From positions 1 through 10,602 of the forward strand of contig CABUUG010000059.1 of the NCBI GenBank assembly GCA_902494605.1: a DNA stretch of 10,602 nt, read 5' to 3'. The translations under genes were made by a program, and so were the position numbers. The stretch is from an uncultured Collinsella sp. (lineage in GTDB: Bacteria; Actinomycetota; Coriobacteriia; Coriobacteriales; Coriobacteriaceae). The notes under the pieces were generated by a model. That model had not been told where the DNA came from. It worked only from the letters and a program-made list of their open reading frames with translations, and did no database searches. Positions 1-7,172 of the stretch are shown in pieces. How positions within the stretch are numbered: position 1 is the first letter of the stretch; each line of letters begins with the position of its first letter.

Positions 1-3000
1 GCAAGACCGTTAATGAAGCCGCGGCCGCTCGTGGCACCAAAGAACGCAACGTTGCCCACGATGATGTTCTCGTCGAACTTGTAGGTCGCATGCGGGTTGG
101 GGCGCACCGACACCTCGCCGCCCGAAAGGCCCTTGCCAAAGTAGTCGTTGGCGTCGCCGCACACGTTGAGCGTAATGCCGCGCGGCAGGAAGGCGCCAAA
201 GCTCTGACCGGCCGAGCCATCGCAATCGATGGTAATGGAGCCGGCGGGCAGGCCCTCGGGATGTGCCTTGGTCACCGCGTTGCCCAAGATGGTGCCCACG
301 CAGCGGTTGACGTTGGCGATATCGGCGCGGAAGCGAATCGGACGCAGGTGCGCACGGGCATCGGCCGTATAGGGCACAAACAACGTGGAGTCGAGCGTCT
401 TGTCGAGCTCGCTGTCCGCGGCCATCTGGGGCAGGAAGTGGCGACCGTCGGCACCCGGGATGTGGGCACCGAACTCGCAGACCGCGCTCGCCAGCACGGG
501 CGACAGATCGAGCAGGTTGGCCTTGCGGTTGCCCGGGACCTCGATCTGGCGCAAGCACTCGGGATGGCCGACCATCTCGTCGACGGTGCGGAAGCCCAGG
601 CTCGCCATGACCTCGCGCAGCTGCTCGGCAACAAAGAGCATAAAGTGCTCGACGTGCTCGGGCTTGCCGCGGAAACCGCGACGCAGGCGGCAGTTTTGCG
701 TCGCGATGCCGGCCGGGCAGGTATCCTGCTGGCAGTCGCGCTGCATGAGGCAACCCATGGAGATGAGCGGCATGGTCGCAAAGCCAAACTCCTCGGCGCC
801 CAGCAAGCAGGCGACGGCAACATCGGTGCCGTCCATGAGCTTGCCGTCAGCCTCGAGCACCACGCGTGAGCGCAGGCCGTTTTGCAGCAGCGTCTGCTGG
901 GCCTCGGCAAGGCCAAGCTCCAGCGGCAGACCCGCATGCCAGATAGAGTCGCGCGCAGCGGCACCCGAGCCGCCATTGTGACCGCTGATCAAGATCTTGT
1001 CGGCAGCACCCTTGGCCACACCGGTGGCGATGGTGCCGACGCCGGCCTCGCTGACCAGCTTGACCGACACGCGCGCGCCGGGGTTGGCGTTCTTAAGGTC
1101 AAAGATCAGCTCTGCCAGGTCCTCGATGGAGTAGATGTCGTGGTGCGGCGGAGGCGAGATCAGGCCGATGCCGGGCGTGGACTGACGGACCTCGGCGATC
1201 CAGGGATAGACCTTCTTGCCGGGCAGGTGGCCGCCCTCGCCGGGCTTGGCGCCCTGGGCCATCTTAATCTGAATCTCGAAGGCGCTGCACAGGTAGCGGC
1301 TCGTCACGCCAAAGCGCGCGCGTGCCACCTGCTTGATGGCGGAGTTCTTGGAGTCACCGTTGGCCAGCGGGGTCTCGCGACGCGGGTCCTCGCCGCCCTC
1401 GCCGGAGTTGGAACGGCCGTGCAGGCGGTTCATGGCGATGGCCATGCACTCGTGCGCCTCTTTGCTGATGGAACCGTACGACATGGCGCCGGTGTTAAAG
1501 CGGCGGACGATGTTGAGCGCGGGCTCCACCTCGTCGAGCGAAACCGGCGTGCGGCCACTGCCGTCAAAGTCGAGCAGGTCGCGCAGGCGCACGGCACGGC
1601 CGGTGCGGTGCAGGCGGGCGCTGTACTCCTTAAAGGTGTCGCAGCTGTCCTCGCGGCAGGCGGTCTGCAGCAGGTAGACGGTCTGGGGGTCAATCAGGTG
1701 ATCCTCGCCACCGAGCGGGCGCCACTTGGTCAGACCCAGTGTGGGCAGCTGATCGGGAGCCGGGCTCTTAAGGATGGCGAGCGCGGCGTCATAGCGCTCA
1801 TTCTGCTCGCGCTCAACGTCCTCGACGCCCATACCGCCCACACGGCTCACCGTGCCGGCAAAGTACGCGTTGACGAACTCCGGCGTAAAGCCCACGGCCT
1901 CGAAGATCTGCGCAGAGTGGTAGCTCTGCACCGTGGAGATGCCCATCTTGGACATGATGGAGACGATGCCCGCCGTCGCGGCCTTGTTGTAGTTGGCGAT
2001 GCCCTGCTCCGCCGTCACTTCCAAATCGCCGCGTGCCGCCAAGTCGCGGATGCACGCATGCGCATTGTACGGATAGATACCGCTCGCGGAGTAGCCCACC
2101 AGCGCCGCAAAGTCGTGGGGAGACACGGCGTCGCCGCACTCCACCACGATATCGGCAAAGGTGCGCACGCCAGCGCGGATCAGGTGGTTGTGCACGCAGC
2201 CCACGGCAAGCAGCGACGGCACGGGCACCTCGCCCACAGCGGCACGATCGCTCAACACCACGATGTTCACGCCGTTGCGGACCGCAGCCTCAACGTCCTC
2301 GGCAAGCTGCTTGAGCGCAGTCTGCAGTGCGCCCTCGCCGGCGTCGCGGCGGTAGACGGCACGGAAGCGGCGAGTCTTAAAGCCCACGCGGTCGATGGCG
2401 CAAATGCGGTCAAACTCCTCCTCGTTGAGCAACGGGCGCTCCAAACGCACCAGCTGGCAGGCCGTGCGGGAATCCTCGAGCAGGTTGCCGTGGTTGCCCA
2501 GGTAGAGCGTGGTCGAGGTGACCATATGCTCGCGTAGGGCGTCGATCGGCGGGTTTGTGACCTGAGCGAACAGCTGATAGAAGTAGTCAAAGAACGAACG
2601 CGTCTTCTTGGACAGGCAGGCCAGCGGCGCATCGATGCCCATCGAGGCGAGCGGCGCCTTGCCCTGCTGGGCCATGGGACGCACGACCTCGTCAACGTCA
2701 TCCCAGTGGTAGCCGAGCTTGGCCATACGCACGGCGGCGGGCACCTCGGCGTCCTCGGCGGGCGTTGCCGAAACAGGCTCATCGAGCACGTCAACGGTCA
2801 GCGTCTCCTCGGCAATCCAGTCGCGGTAGGGCTTTTCCTTGGCATAGCGGGCGCGCAGCTCGTCGTTGTAGATGACGCGGCCGCGGGCAAAGTCGACCTC
2901 GAGCATCTGACCCGGCCCCAGACAGCCGCTCGTCAGGATGTTCTCGGGGCTTACCTCGATGGTGCCCACCTCGCTTGCCAGCATAAAGCGACCGTCGCGC

Positions 3001-4145
3001 GTCACGTAGTAACGAGCCGGGCGCAGGCCGTTACGGTCGAGGGCGGCACCCAGGGTACGGCCGTCGGTAAAGGCGATAGCGGCAGGACCGTCCCACGGCT
3101 CCATGAGCATGGACTGGTAGGCGTCGTAGGCGCGGCGTTCCTCGCTCAGATTGTCGTTGTGGTCCCACGGCTCGGGCAGCAGCATGGACGCGGCACGCGT
3201 GAGCGGGCGACCGTTCATGACCAAGAACTCGAGCACGTTGTCCAGAATCGCGGAGTCGGAGCCCTCGCGGTTGATGATGGGCATCACACGCTCAAGATCG
3301 TGCTGCAGCACGGGGCTGTACAGATTGGGCTCGCGGGCGCGAATCCAGTTGACGTTGCCCTTGAGGGTGTTGATCTCGCCGTTGTGGATGATAAAGCGGT
3401 TGGGGTGCGCACGCTCCCAACTGGGCGTGGTGTTGGTGGAGTAGCGCGAGTGGACGAGCGCCACGGCCGTTTTGACGGCGGCGTCGTTGAGATCGATGAA
3501 GAAGCGGCGCATCTGCGTGGCGACGAGCATGCCCTTGTACACAATAGTGCGCGAGCTCATGGAGCACACATAGAAGATCTTATCGCGCAGGGCAAACTCG
3601 GCGTCGGCCTTCTTTTCGATGGTGCGGCGGCACACGTACAGGCGACGCTCAAAGGCATCACCTGCCGGCGTGTCGTCCGGACGGCCCAGGAAGGCCTGCA
3701 GGATAGTGGGCATACAGGCGCGGGCCGTCTCGCCCAGGTCGTGCGGATCGACCGGCACCTCGCGCCAAAAGAGCAGCGGCACGCCGGCCTCGGCGCAGCC
3801 TTCCTCAAACACGCGGCGGGCATCCTCTACGCCCTTGTCGTCCTGCGGGAAGAACAGCATGGCCACGCCATAGTCGCCCTCTGCCGGCAGAATCTGGCCG
3901 CACTTTTGGGCCTCTTTACGGAAAAAGTGATGCGGAACCTGGAACAAGATGCCAGCGCCGTCGCCGGTGTTCTTCTCGAGTCCTGTGCCGCCGCGGTGCT
4001 CCAAGTTGACCAGAATGGACAGCGCATCGTCCAGAATCTGGTGATGGCGCTCGCCGTTGATATCGGCAAGCGCGCCGATGCCACATGCATCGTGGTCGAA
4101 TTCGGGGCGATAAAGGCCCTGCTGCTGAGCGGAATCTGCCTGCAT
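1..4145 (-). CDS. gltB: Glutamate synthase (GOGAT) large subunit, 3' end beyond window
   Basis: Transfers the amide nitrogen of glutamine to 2-oxoglutarate, giving two glutamates; cytoplasmic ammonium assimilation with glutamine synthetase and a small subunit (GltD) not seen here. One open frame of 1381 codons runs off the left edge; the family is about 1500 residues, so roughly the last 120 are missing. The ATG at 4145 follows a GGGGAGG ribosome site (4152-4158). A short propeptide ends before Cys21 (DACGIG), the expected N-terminal nucleophile of the class II amidotransferase domain; HSRYSTNT starts at residue 232. The FMN/synthase domain shows NTGAMSYGSIS, QGAKPGEGGHLPG and SPPPHHDIYSIED. 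Cys1132, Cys1138 and Cys1143 (C-x5-C-x4-C, then PAGIATQ) are the 3Fe-4S ligands. The last visible part (GNVAFFGATSGRGFINGL) belongs to the C-terminal GXGXG helix domain. Odd point: the usual GHDGGTGASP stretch reads GHNGGSGAAA here (Asn1057). Identity is certain; the specific electron donor is not shown. Confidence 0.97.
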   Translation of the reverse strand, partial: MQADSAQQQGLYRPEFDHDACGIGALADINGERHHQILDDALSILVNLEHRGGTGLEKNTGDGAGILFQVPHHFFRKEAQKCGQILPAEGDYGVAMLFFPQDDKGVEDARRVFEEGCAEAGVPLLFWREVPVDPHDLGETARACMPTILQAFLGRPDDTPAGDAFERRLYVCRRTIEKKADAEFALRDKIFYVCSMSSRTIVYKGMLVATQMRRFFIDLNDAAVKTAVALVHSRYSTNTTPSWERAHPNRFIIHNGEINTLKGNVNWIRAREPNLYSPVLQHDLERVMPIINREGSDSAILDNVLEFLVMNGRPLTRAASMLLPEPWDHNDNLSEERRAYDAYQSMLMEPWDGPAAIAFTDGRTLGAALDRNGLRPARYYVTRDGRFMLASEVGTIEVSPENILTSGCLGPGQMLEVDFARGRVIYNDELRARYAKEKPYRDWIAEETLTVDVLDEPVSATPAEDAEVPAAVRMAKLGYHWDDVDEVVRPMAQQGKAPLASMGIDAPLACLSKKTRSFFDYFYQLFAQVTNPPIDALREHMVTSTTLYLGNHGNLLEDSRTACQLVRLERPLLNEEEFDRICAIDRVGFKTRRFRAVYRRDAGEGALQTALKQLAEDVEAAVRNGVNIVVLSDRAAVGEVPVPSLLAVGCVHNHLIRAGVRTFADIVVECGDAVSPHDFAALVGYSASGIYPYNAHACIRDLAARGDLEVTAEQGIANYNKAATAGIVSIMSKMGISTVQSYHSAQIFEAVGFTPEFVNAYFAGTVSRVGGMGVEDVEREQNERYDAALAILKSPAPDQLPTLGLTKWRPLGGEDHLIDPQTVYLLQTACREDSCDTFKEYSARLHRTGRAVRLRDLLDFDGSGRTPVSLDEVEPALNIVRRFNTGAMSYGSISKEAHECMAIAMNRLHGRSNSGEGGEDPRRETPLANGDSKNSAIKQVARARFGVTSRYLCSAFEIQIKMAQGAKPGEGGHLPGKKVYPWIAEVRQSTPGIGLISPPPHHDIYSIEDLAELIFDLKNANPGARVSVKLVSEAGVGTIATGVAKGAADKILISGHNGGSGAAARDSIWHAGLPLELGLAEAQQTLLQNGLRSRVVLEADGKLMDGTDVAVACLLGAEEFGFATMPLISMGCLMQRDCQQDTCPAGIATQNCRLRRGFRGKPEHVEHFMLFVAEQLREVMASLGFRTVDEMVGHPECLRQIEVPGNRKANLLDLSPVLASAVCEFGAHIPGADGRHFLPQMAADSELDKTLDSTLFVPYTADARAHLRPIRFRADIANVNRCVGTILGNAVTKAHPEGLPAGSITIDCDGSAGQSFGAFLPRGITLNVCGDANDYFGKGLSGGEVSVRPNPHATYKFDENIIVGNVAFFGATSGRGFINGL

Positions 4146-4325
4146 CGCGATCCTCCCCTTGGTGTTAGACAGTCAGTTGAATAGGCATACTAGAAGCATC
4201 ACCGGCCCGTTGTGTTTCCCGCCCGTTTCGAAACAATCGCGTAACGCGCGCCCTACGGGTGGACACCGCCGACCTCAAGGGCGACAACAAGGGCCCCAGG
4301 TTCGGCCCGTAAGCTCACCGCTTCA
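4146..4325. other. Intergenic, gltB leader side, no gene
   Basis: Apart from the gltB ribosome site (4152-4158) this stretch has no convincing gene. It should contain the gltB promoter, but I see no good -35/-10 pair on the minus strand; the AT-richer part at 4165-4200 is the likeliest place. A perfect 10-base palindrome GTTTCGAAAC lies at 4225-4234. A short coding-like run from GTG 4259 to TAA 4312 is probably chance or a gene remnant. Confidence 0.5.
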
Positions 4326-4388
4326 AACATCTCAATCTGTAACAGGAAGACCCAATTTCGATGACTAGCTGTTACAGATCGAGATGTT
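4326..4388. repeat. Palindromic repeat unit 1 of an 80-base periodic array
   Basis: Inverted repeat with 20-base arms (4326-4345 and 4369-4388) and one mismatch, around a 23-base centre. The arm core is TCTCRATCTGTAAC. The single mismatch (A4334 against C4380) would be a G-U pair in a minus-strand transcript. The core CTGTAAC at 4337 recurs at 4417 and 4497, exactly 80 bases apart each time. The family is not recognised; an intergenic REP/MITE-like element or a cluster of paired protein sites are both possible. Confidence 0.85.
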
Positions 4389-4404
4389 ATCGAGAGACGG
4401 TTCC

Positions 4405-4469
4405 GAATGTCTCAATCTGTAACATGAAGGGCCGGTTTTGGCGGTCAGCTGTTACAGATCGAGATATTC
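4405..4469. repeat. Palindromic repeat unit 2 of an 80-base periodic array
   Basis: Inverted repeat with 20-base arms (4405-4424 and 4450-4469) and two mismatches, around a 25-base centre. The arms share the TCTCRATCTGTAACA core with unit 1, and the CTGTAAC to GTTACAG distance is again 34 bases. The centre differs from units 1 and 3 (GGGCCGGTTTTGGCGGTCAG, against GACCCAATTT in the others) and instead resembles the decayed copy near 6840. Confidence 0.85.
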
Positions 4470-4487
4470 CAAAGGACCATTTCTTCC

Positions 4488-4546
4488 TGTCTCGATCTGT
4501 AACACCTAGACCCAATTTCCATCCCTAGTCGTTACAGATCAAGACA
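4488..4546. repeat. Palindromic repeat unit 3 of an 80-base periodic array
   Basis: Inverted repeat with 16-base arms (4488-4503 and 4531-4546) and one mismatch (C4493 against A4541), which would be a G-U pair in minus-strand RNA. The centre carries GACCCAATTT at 4509-4518, exactly 160 bases after the same string in unit 1 (4349-4358). The unit ends about 55 bases before the gpmA -35 box. Confidence 0.83.
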
Positions 4547-4601
4547 TTTCGGCAGCCCCCTTCATCATCCTATTCAAATACTGCAATTTTGTTAGTCTTG
4601 G

Positions 4602-4630
4602 TTAACTTTTTAGCCGAAAACGGGTATCCT
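4602..4630 (+). promoter_or_regulatory. Predicted sigma-70-type promoter of gpmA
   Basis: TTAACT (4602-4607) and TATCCT (4625-4630) are separated by 17 bases and lie in an AT-richer stretch after the palindrome array. Transcription would start near 4637, leaving a leader of about 45 bases that includes the AAGGAGG ribosome site at 4671-4677. This is a match by eye to consensus. Confidence 0.6.
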
Positions 4631-4682
4631 TTGCGGCGTCAAACAAACGGCACGCATGCCATGCCACATTAAGGAGGCCCCT

Positions 4683-5456
4683 ATGGCAAACCAGACAGAC
4701 CGGCAGACGATCCAACTCGTCCTTATCCGCCACGGAGAGTCGGAGTGGAACAAACTCAACCTGTTCACCGGCTGGACCGACGTAGAGCTCACCGACACGG
4801 GCCGCGAAGAAGCCGCCGCAGGCGGTCGAGCCCTCAAAGAAGCCGGTTTCGACTTTGACGTCTGCTACACTTCGCGCCTCAAGCGCGCGATCCACACCCT
4901 CAACATCGTGCTCGGCCAAATGGATCGCGAGTGGCTGCCCGTCATCAAATCCTGGAAGCTCAACGAGCGCCACTACGGCGCGTTGCAGGGTCTCAACAAG
5001 GCCGATGCCGCGGCGGAGCACGGCGACGAACAGGTGCTCATCTGGCGCCGCTCCTTCGATATCTGCCCGCCGGCACTCGAGCCGAACGACGCGCGCGATC
5101 CCCACACCCAGGAGCAATACCGTGATGTCGCACCCGACCAGCTGCCCTACACCGAGTGCCTCAAGGACACGATAGCCCGCGCCTGGCCTTATTTCGAAGA
5201 CGAGATTCGCCCCCAGATGCTCGCCGGCAAGCGCGTACTCATCGCCGCACACGGCAACTCCCTGCGCTCTCTCGTCATGAAGTTCGAGCACCTCACGCCC
5301 GAGGAGATCCTCAAGGTCAACATCCCCACCGGCGTGCCGCTCGTCTACACCTTCGATGCCGATTTCAACGTCCTCGACAAGCGCTACATCGGCGACCCGG
5401 CGACCATCGCCGCCAAGATCGACGCCGTGGCCAACCAAGGCAAGGCGCGCAGGTAA
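4683..5456 (+). CDS. gpmA: 2,3-bisphosphoglycerate-dependent phosphoglycerate mutase
   Basis: Interconverts 3- and 2-phosphoglycerate in glycolysis and gluconeogenesis through a phosphohistidine intermediate; cytoplasmic. The 257-residue product has the length of bacterial cofactor-dependent mutases (about 250). Visible motifs are LIRHGESEWN with catalytic His17, LFTGWTDVELT, TSRLKRA, LNERHYGALQG with Glu95 as the likely acid/base, and AHGNSLR with second catalytic His190. The long insertion between residues 110 and 160 separates true mutases from smaller histidine phosphatases. The ATG at 4683 is chosen because AAGGAGG lies 5 bases upstream; an in-frame ATG at 4656 would add nine residues outside the family's usual start and has no ribosome site. 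A promoter is predicted at 4602-4630. The transporter gene follows after 75 bases with no visible terminator, so the two may share a transcript. Confidence 0.97.
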   Translation: MANQTDRQTIQLVLIRHGESEWNKLNLFTGWTDVELTDTGREEAAAGGRALKEAGFDFDVCYTSRLKRAIHTLNIVLGQMDREWLPVIKSWKLNERHYGALQGLNKADAAAEHGDEQVLIWRRSFDICPPALEPNDARDPHTQEQYRDVAPDQLPYTECLKDTIARAWPYFEDEIRPQMLAGKRVLIAAHGNSLRSLVMKFEHLTPEEILKVNIPTGVPLVYTFDADFNVLDKRYIGDPATIAAKIDAVANQGKARR

Positions 5457-5531
5457 CCCCAACCCAAACCCGACGCATGGCGCCGCACGACCCAGATGCG
5501 ACGCCACGCCGCCCATACACAGGAGCGCACC

Positions 5532-6788
5532 ATGCTCAACCATCTCAAACAACACTTTGGCTCCCGACGCACCGGCGGTCACGGAGGCCTAGACATTGCG
5601 CGGCATATCGGCCCCGGGCTGCTCGTGACCGTCGGCTTTATCGACCCGGGCAACTGGGCCTCCAATATGGCCGCGGGCTCGCAGTTTGGCTACGCGCTGC
5701 TGTGGATCGTCACGCTGTCCACGATTATGCTCATCGCGTTGCAGCACAACGCGGCGCACCTGGGTATCGCCACGGGCACCTGTCTTGCCGAGGCCACGAC
5801 GCGCCACCTTCCCCGCTTCGTTGGACGCACGGTACTCGCCAGTGCCTATCTCGCGACCATCGCCACCGCCATGGCCGAGGTTCTGGGTGGTGCGATTGCC
5901 CTTCAAATGCTCTTTGGGCTGCCCGTACGCGCGGGCTGCGTCATCGTGGCGGCAGTATCGATGGCAATGCTCATGACGAGCTCCTACAAGCGCGCCGAGC
6001 GATGGATCATCGCCTTCGTGGGCGTGGTAGGCCTCTCGTTTTTGGCCGAGCTTGCACTGGTCAAGGTCGACTGGCCGCAGGCCGCCGCAAGCTGGATCAC
6101 ACCCAGTATGCCCACCGGCTCGGCCGCGATTATCGTGAGTGTCCTGGGTGCGGTCGTTATGCCCCACAACCTCTTCCTGCACTCCGAGGTCATCCAATCC
6201 ATGCACTTCGAAGGCCAAGGCGAGCAGATTATCGAGGAACGTCTGCGCTACGAACTCTTCGACACGCTCTTTTCGATGGGCGTGGGCTGGGCGATCAACT
6301 CGGCCATGGTCATCCTGGCCGCAACGACCTTCTTTGCGCATGGCATTGTCGTAGACGACCTCGCCGTCGCAGCGGACACGCTCTCCCCCATTCTGGGCCC
6401 GGCAAGCTCGACCATCTTTGCGGTGGCACTGCTGTTTGCGGGCATATCGAGTAGTGTGACGGTGGGCATGGCGGCAGGCACCATCACCGCGGGCATGTTC
6501 GACGAGGAATACGACATCCACGACCGACATTCCTCGATCGGGGTGGCGGCCTGTTTCGTCGGCGCAGTGACGGCGTGCCTGGTCGTCCCAAATCCTTTTG
6601 AAGGTCTCATCTGGAGTCAGGCATTGTTGTCGCTTCAGTTGCCGATTACGGTCTTTGTGCTCATACGACTCACCAGTTCGCGCCGCGTCATGGGCAAATA
6701 CGCCAACTCGCGCCCGCTCAACGCGCTGCTCGTAGGGATCGGCGTCATCGTGACGATTCTCGACATCGTGCTGCTAACGGGAATGTAA
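5532..6788 (+). CDS. mntH: Nramp-family divalent metal transporter (MntH type)
   Basis: Inner-membrane, proton-coupled importer of Mn(II) and often Fe(II). The 418-residue product has about 11 hydrophobic segments. The two unwound-helix motifs that bind metal in Nramp proteins are both present: DPGN at 38-41 in the first segment, and AVVMPHN with Met210 and His212 in the sixth. That methionine is the family's selectivity residue for transition metals over Ca/Mg, so this is a canonical metal importer and not a magnesium or aluminium variant. The ATG at 5532 follows AGGAG (5521-5525); an upstream in-frame start at 5496 has no supporting ribosome site. It lies 75 bases after gpmA in the same direction. 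No Mn- or Fe-regulator site or mntH riboswitch was recognised. The substrate assignment comes from the family; the exact metal is inferred. Confidence 0.92.
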   Translation: MLNHLKQHFGSRRTGGHGGLDIARHIGPGLLVTVGFIDPGNWASNMAAGSQFGYALLWIVTLSTIMLIALQHNAAHLGIATGTCLAEATTRHLPRFVGRTVLASAYLATIATAMAEVLGGAIALQMLFGLPVRAGCVIVAAVSMAMLMTSSYKRAERWIIAFVGVVGLSFLAELALVKVDWPQAAASWITPSMPTGSAAIIVSVLGAVVMPHNLFLHSEVIQSMHFEGQGEQIIEERLRYELFDTLFSMGVGWAINSAMVILAATTFFAHGIVVDDLAVAADTLSPILGPASSTIFAVALLFAGISSSVTVGMAAGTITAGMFDEEYDIHDRHSSIGVAACFVGAVTACLVVPNPFEGLIWSQALLSLQLPITVFVLIRLTSSRRVMGKYANSRPLNALLVGIGVIVTILDIVLLTGM

Positions 6789-6817
6789 TTGAGATGGCGT
6801 GACTGTCCAGATATAAC

Positions 6818-6857
6818 GTCTCAATCTGTAAAACGTGAGACCGTTTTAAACCGTCAG
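6818..6857. repeat. Decayed fourth copy of the TCTCRATCTGTAAC palindromic unit
   Basis: GTCTCAATCTGTAA at 6818-6831 matches the left arm of unit 2, and GTCAG at 6853-6857 lies exactly 27 bases after CTGTAA, as in unit 2 (4417 to 4444). The centre partly matches too (CCG-TTTT). The right arm has been lost and is replaced by AT-rich sequence. It lies between the convergent mntH and rubredoxin genes. Confidence 0.65.
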
Positions 6858-6866
6858 ATAAATCAA

Positions 6867-6900
6867 AAGGGTCCCGGCCGAGAATTCGACCGGGACCCTT
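6867..6900 (-). terminator. Intrinsic terminator of the rubredoxin gene
   Basis: Fourteen-base arms (6867-6880 and 6887-6900) pair around a six-base loop with one mismatch, which is a G-U pair on the minus strand. The minus-strand continuation is T-rich (TTTTGATTTATC), as expected for a terminator. On the plus strand no T-run follows, so it is probably weaker for mntH. Confidence 0.88.
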
Positions 6901-6940
6901 GGACAGAGCTATATGTTGTTGCAAGTCGTGTGTCTACGAG

Positions 6941-7084
6941 CTACTCCTCGACAAGCTCAAACTCATCGGGGCCGACGCCGCAGACCGGGCACACGTAGTC
7001 CTCGGGCAGCTCGGGCGTGTCGACCTCAACCTCGAAACCGCAAACGGTGCACACAAACTTATACGTCTTCTTCTCCTCAGCCAT
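6941..7084 (-). CDS. Short-loop rubredoxin
   Basis: A 47-residue one-iron electron carrier, cytoplasmic. Four cysteines form CTVCG (Cys12, Cys15) and CPVCGVGPDEFE (Cys32, Cys35), the Fe(Cys)4 site. Only 16 residues separate the pairs, against about 29 in classical rubredoxins; the usual Tyr-Asp-Pro and Gly-Asp loop is missing. This compact form resembles the rubredoxin domains fused in rubrerythrins and Hrb proteins. The ATG at 7084 follows an AGAGGAG ribosome site. It has its own AT-rich promoter (7128-7155) and terminator (6867-6900), so it can be made independently of the flavin reductase gene 88 bases upstream. The likely partners are that reductase and an unseen terminal oxidoreductase such as a flavodiiron protein or rubrerythrin; this is inference. 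Confidence 0.93.
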   Translation of the reverse strand: MAEEKKTYKFVCTVCGFEVEVDTPELPEDYVCPVCGVGPDEFELVEE

Positions 7085-7127
7085 GATGTTCTCCTCTCGA
7101 ACGTGACTGTTGGTGTACTTACTTATT

Positions 7128-7155
7128 AGTATATATTCTCAATAACATAATGCAA
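7128..7155 (-). promoter_or_regulatory. Predicted promoter of the rubredoxin gene, overlapping an AT-rich dyad
   Basis: On the minus strand TTGCAT (7150-7155) and TATACT (7128-7133) are 16 bases apart, placing the start near 7121. The -10 region lies inside an imperfect inverted repeat at 7123-7145 (TTATTAG ... CTCAATAA), a plausible repressor site. AT content is far above that of the neighbouring genes. Confidence 0.6.
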
Positions 7156-7172
7156 GTATTTTTAGAACATTT

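Noticed and set aside
90..4184. Long plus-strand open frames opposite gltB, including runs of several hundred codons
   Set aside because: They are antisense shadows of a GC-rich gene: their translations show no known motif and low complexity, while the minus-strand frame has every GltB motif.
4259..4312. Short coding-like run from GTG to TAA (VDTADLKGDNKGPRFGP) beside the palindrome array
   Set aside because: Only 17 codons with no ribosome site; it may be the tail of a lost gene but could be chance. A search of this peptide against related proteomes would decide.
4326..4546. CRISPR array
   Set aside because: The repeated core alternates orientation, units are themselves palindromic, the central parts are partly shared, and no cas gene is present.
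4602..5582. Minus-strand open frame of 326 codons opposite gpmA
   Set aside because: Shadow of gpmA; it runs across the gpmA promoter and has no ribosome site or recognisable domain.
5589..6530. Minus-strand open frame of 313 codons opposite mntH
   Set aside because: The plus strand encodes a clear Nramp protein with DPGN and MPHN; the opposite frame is His/Arg/Gly-rich with no motif.
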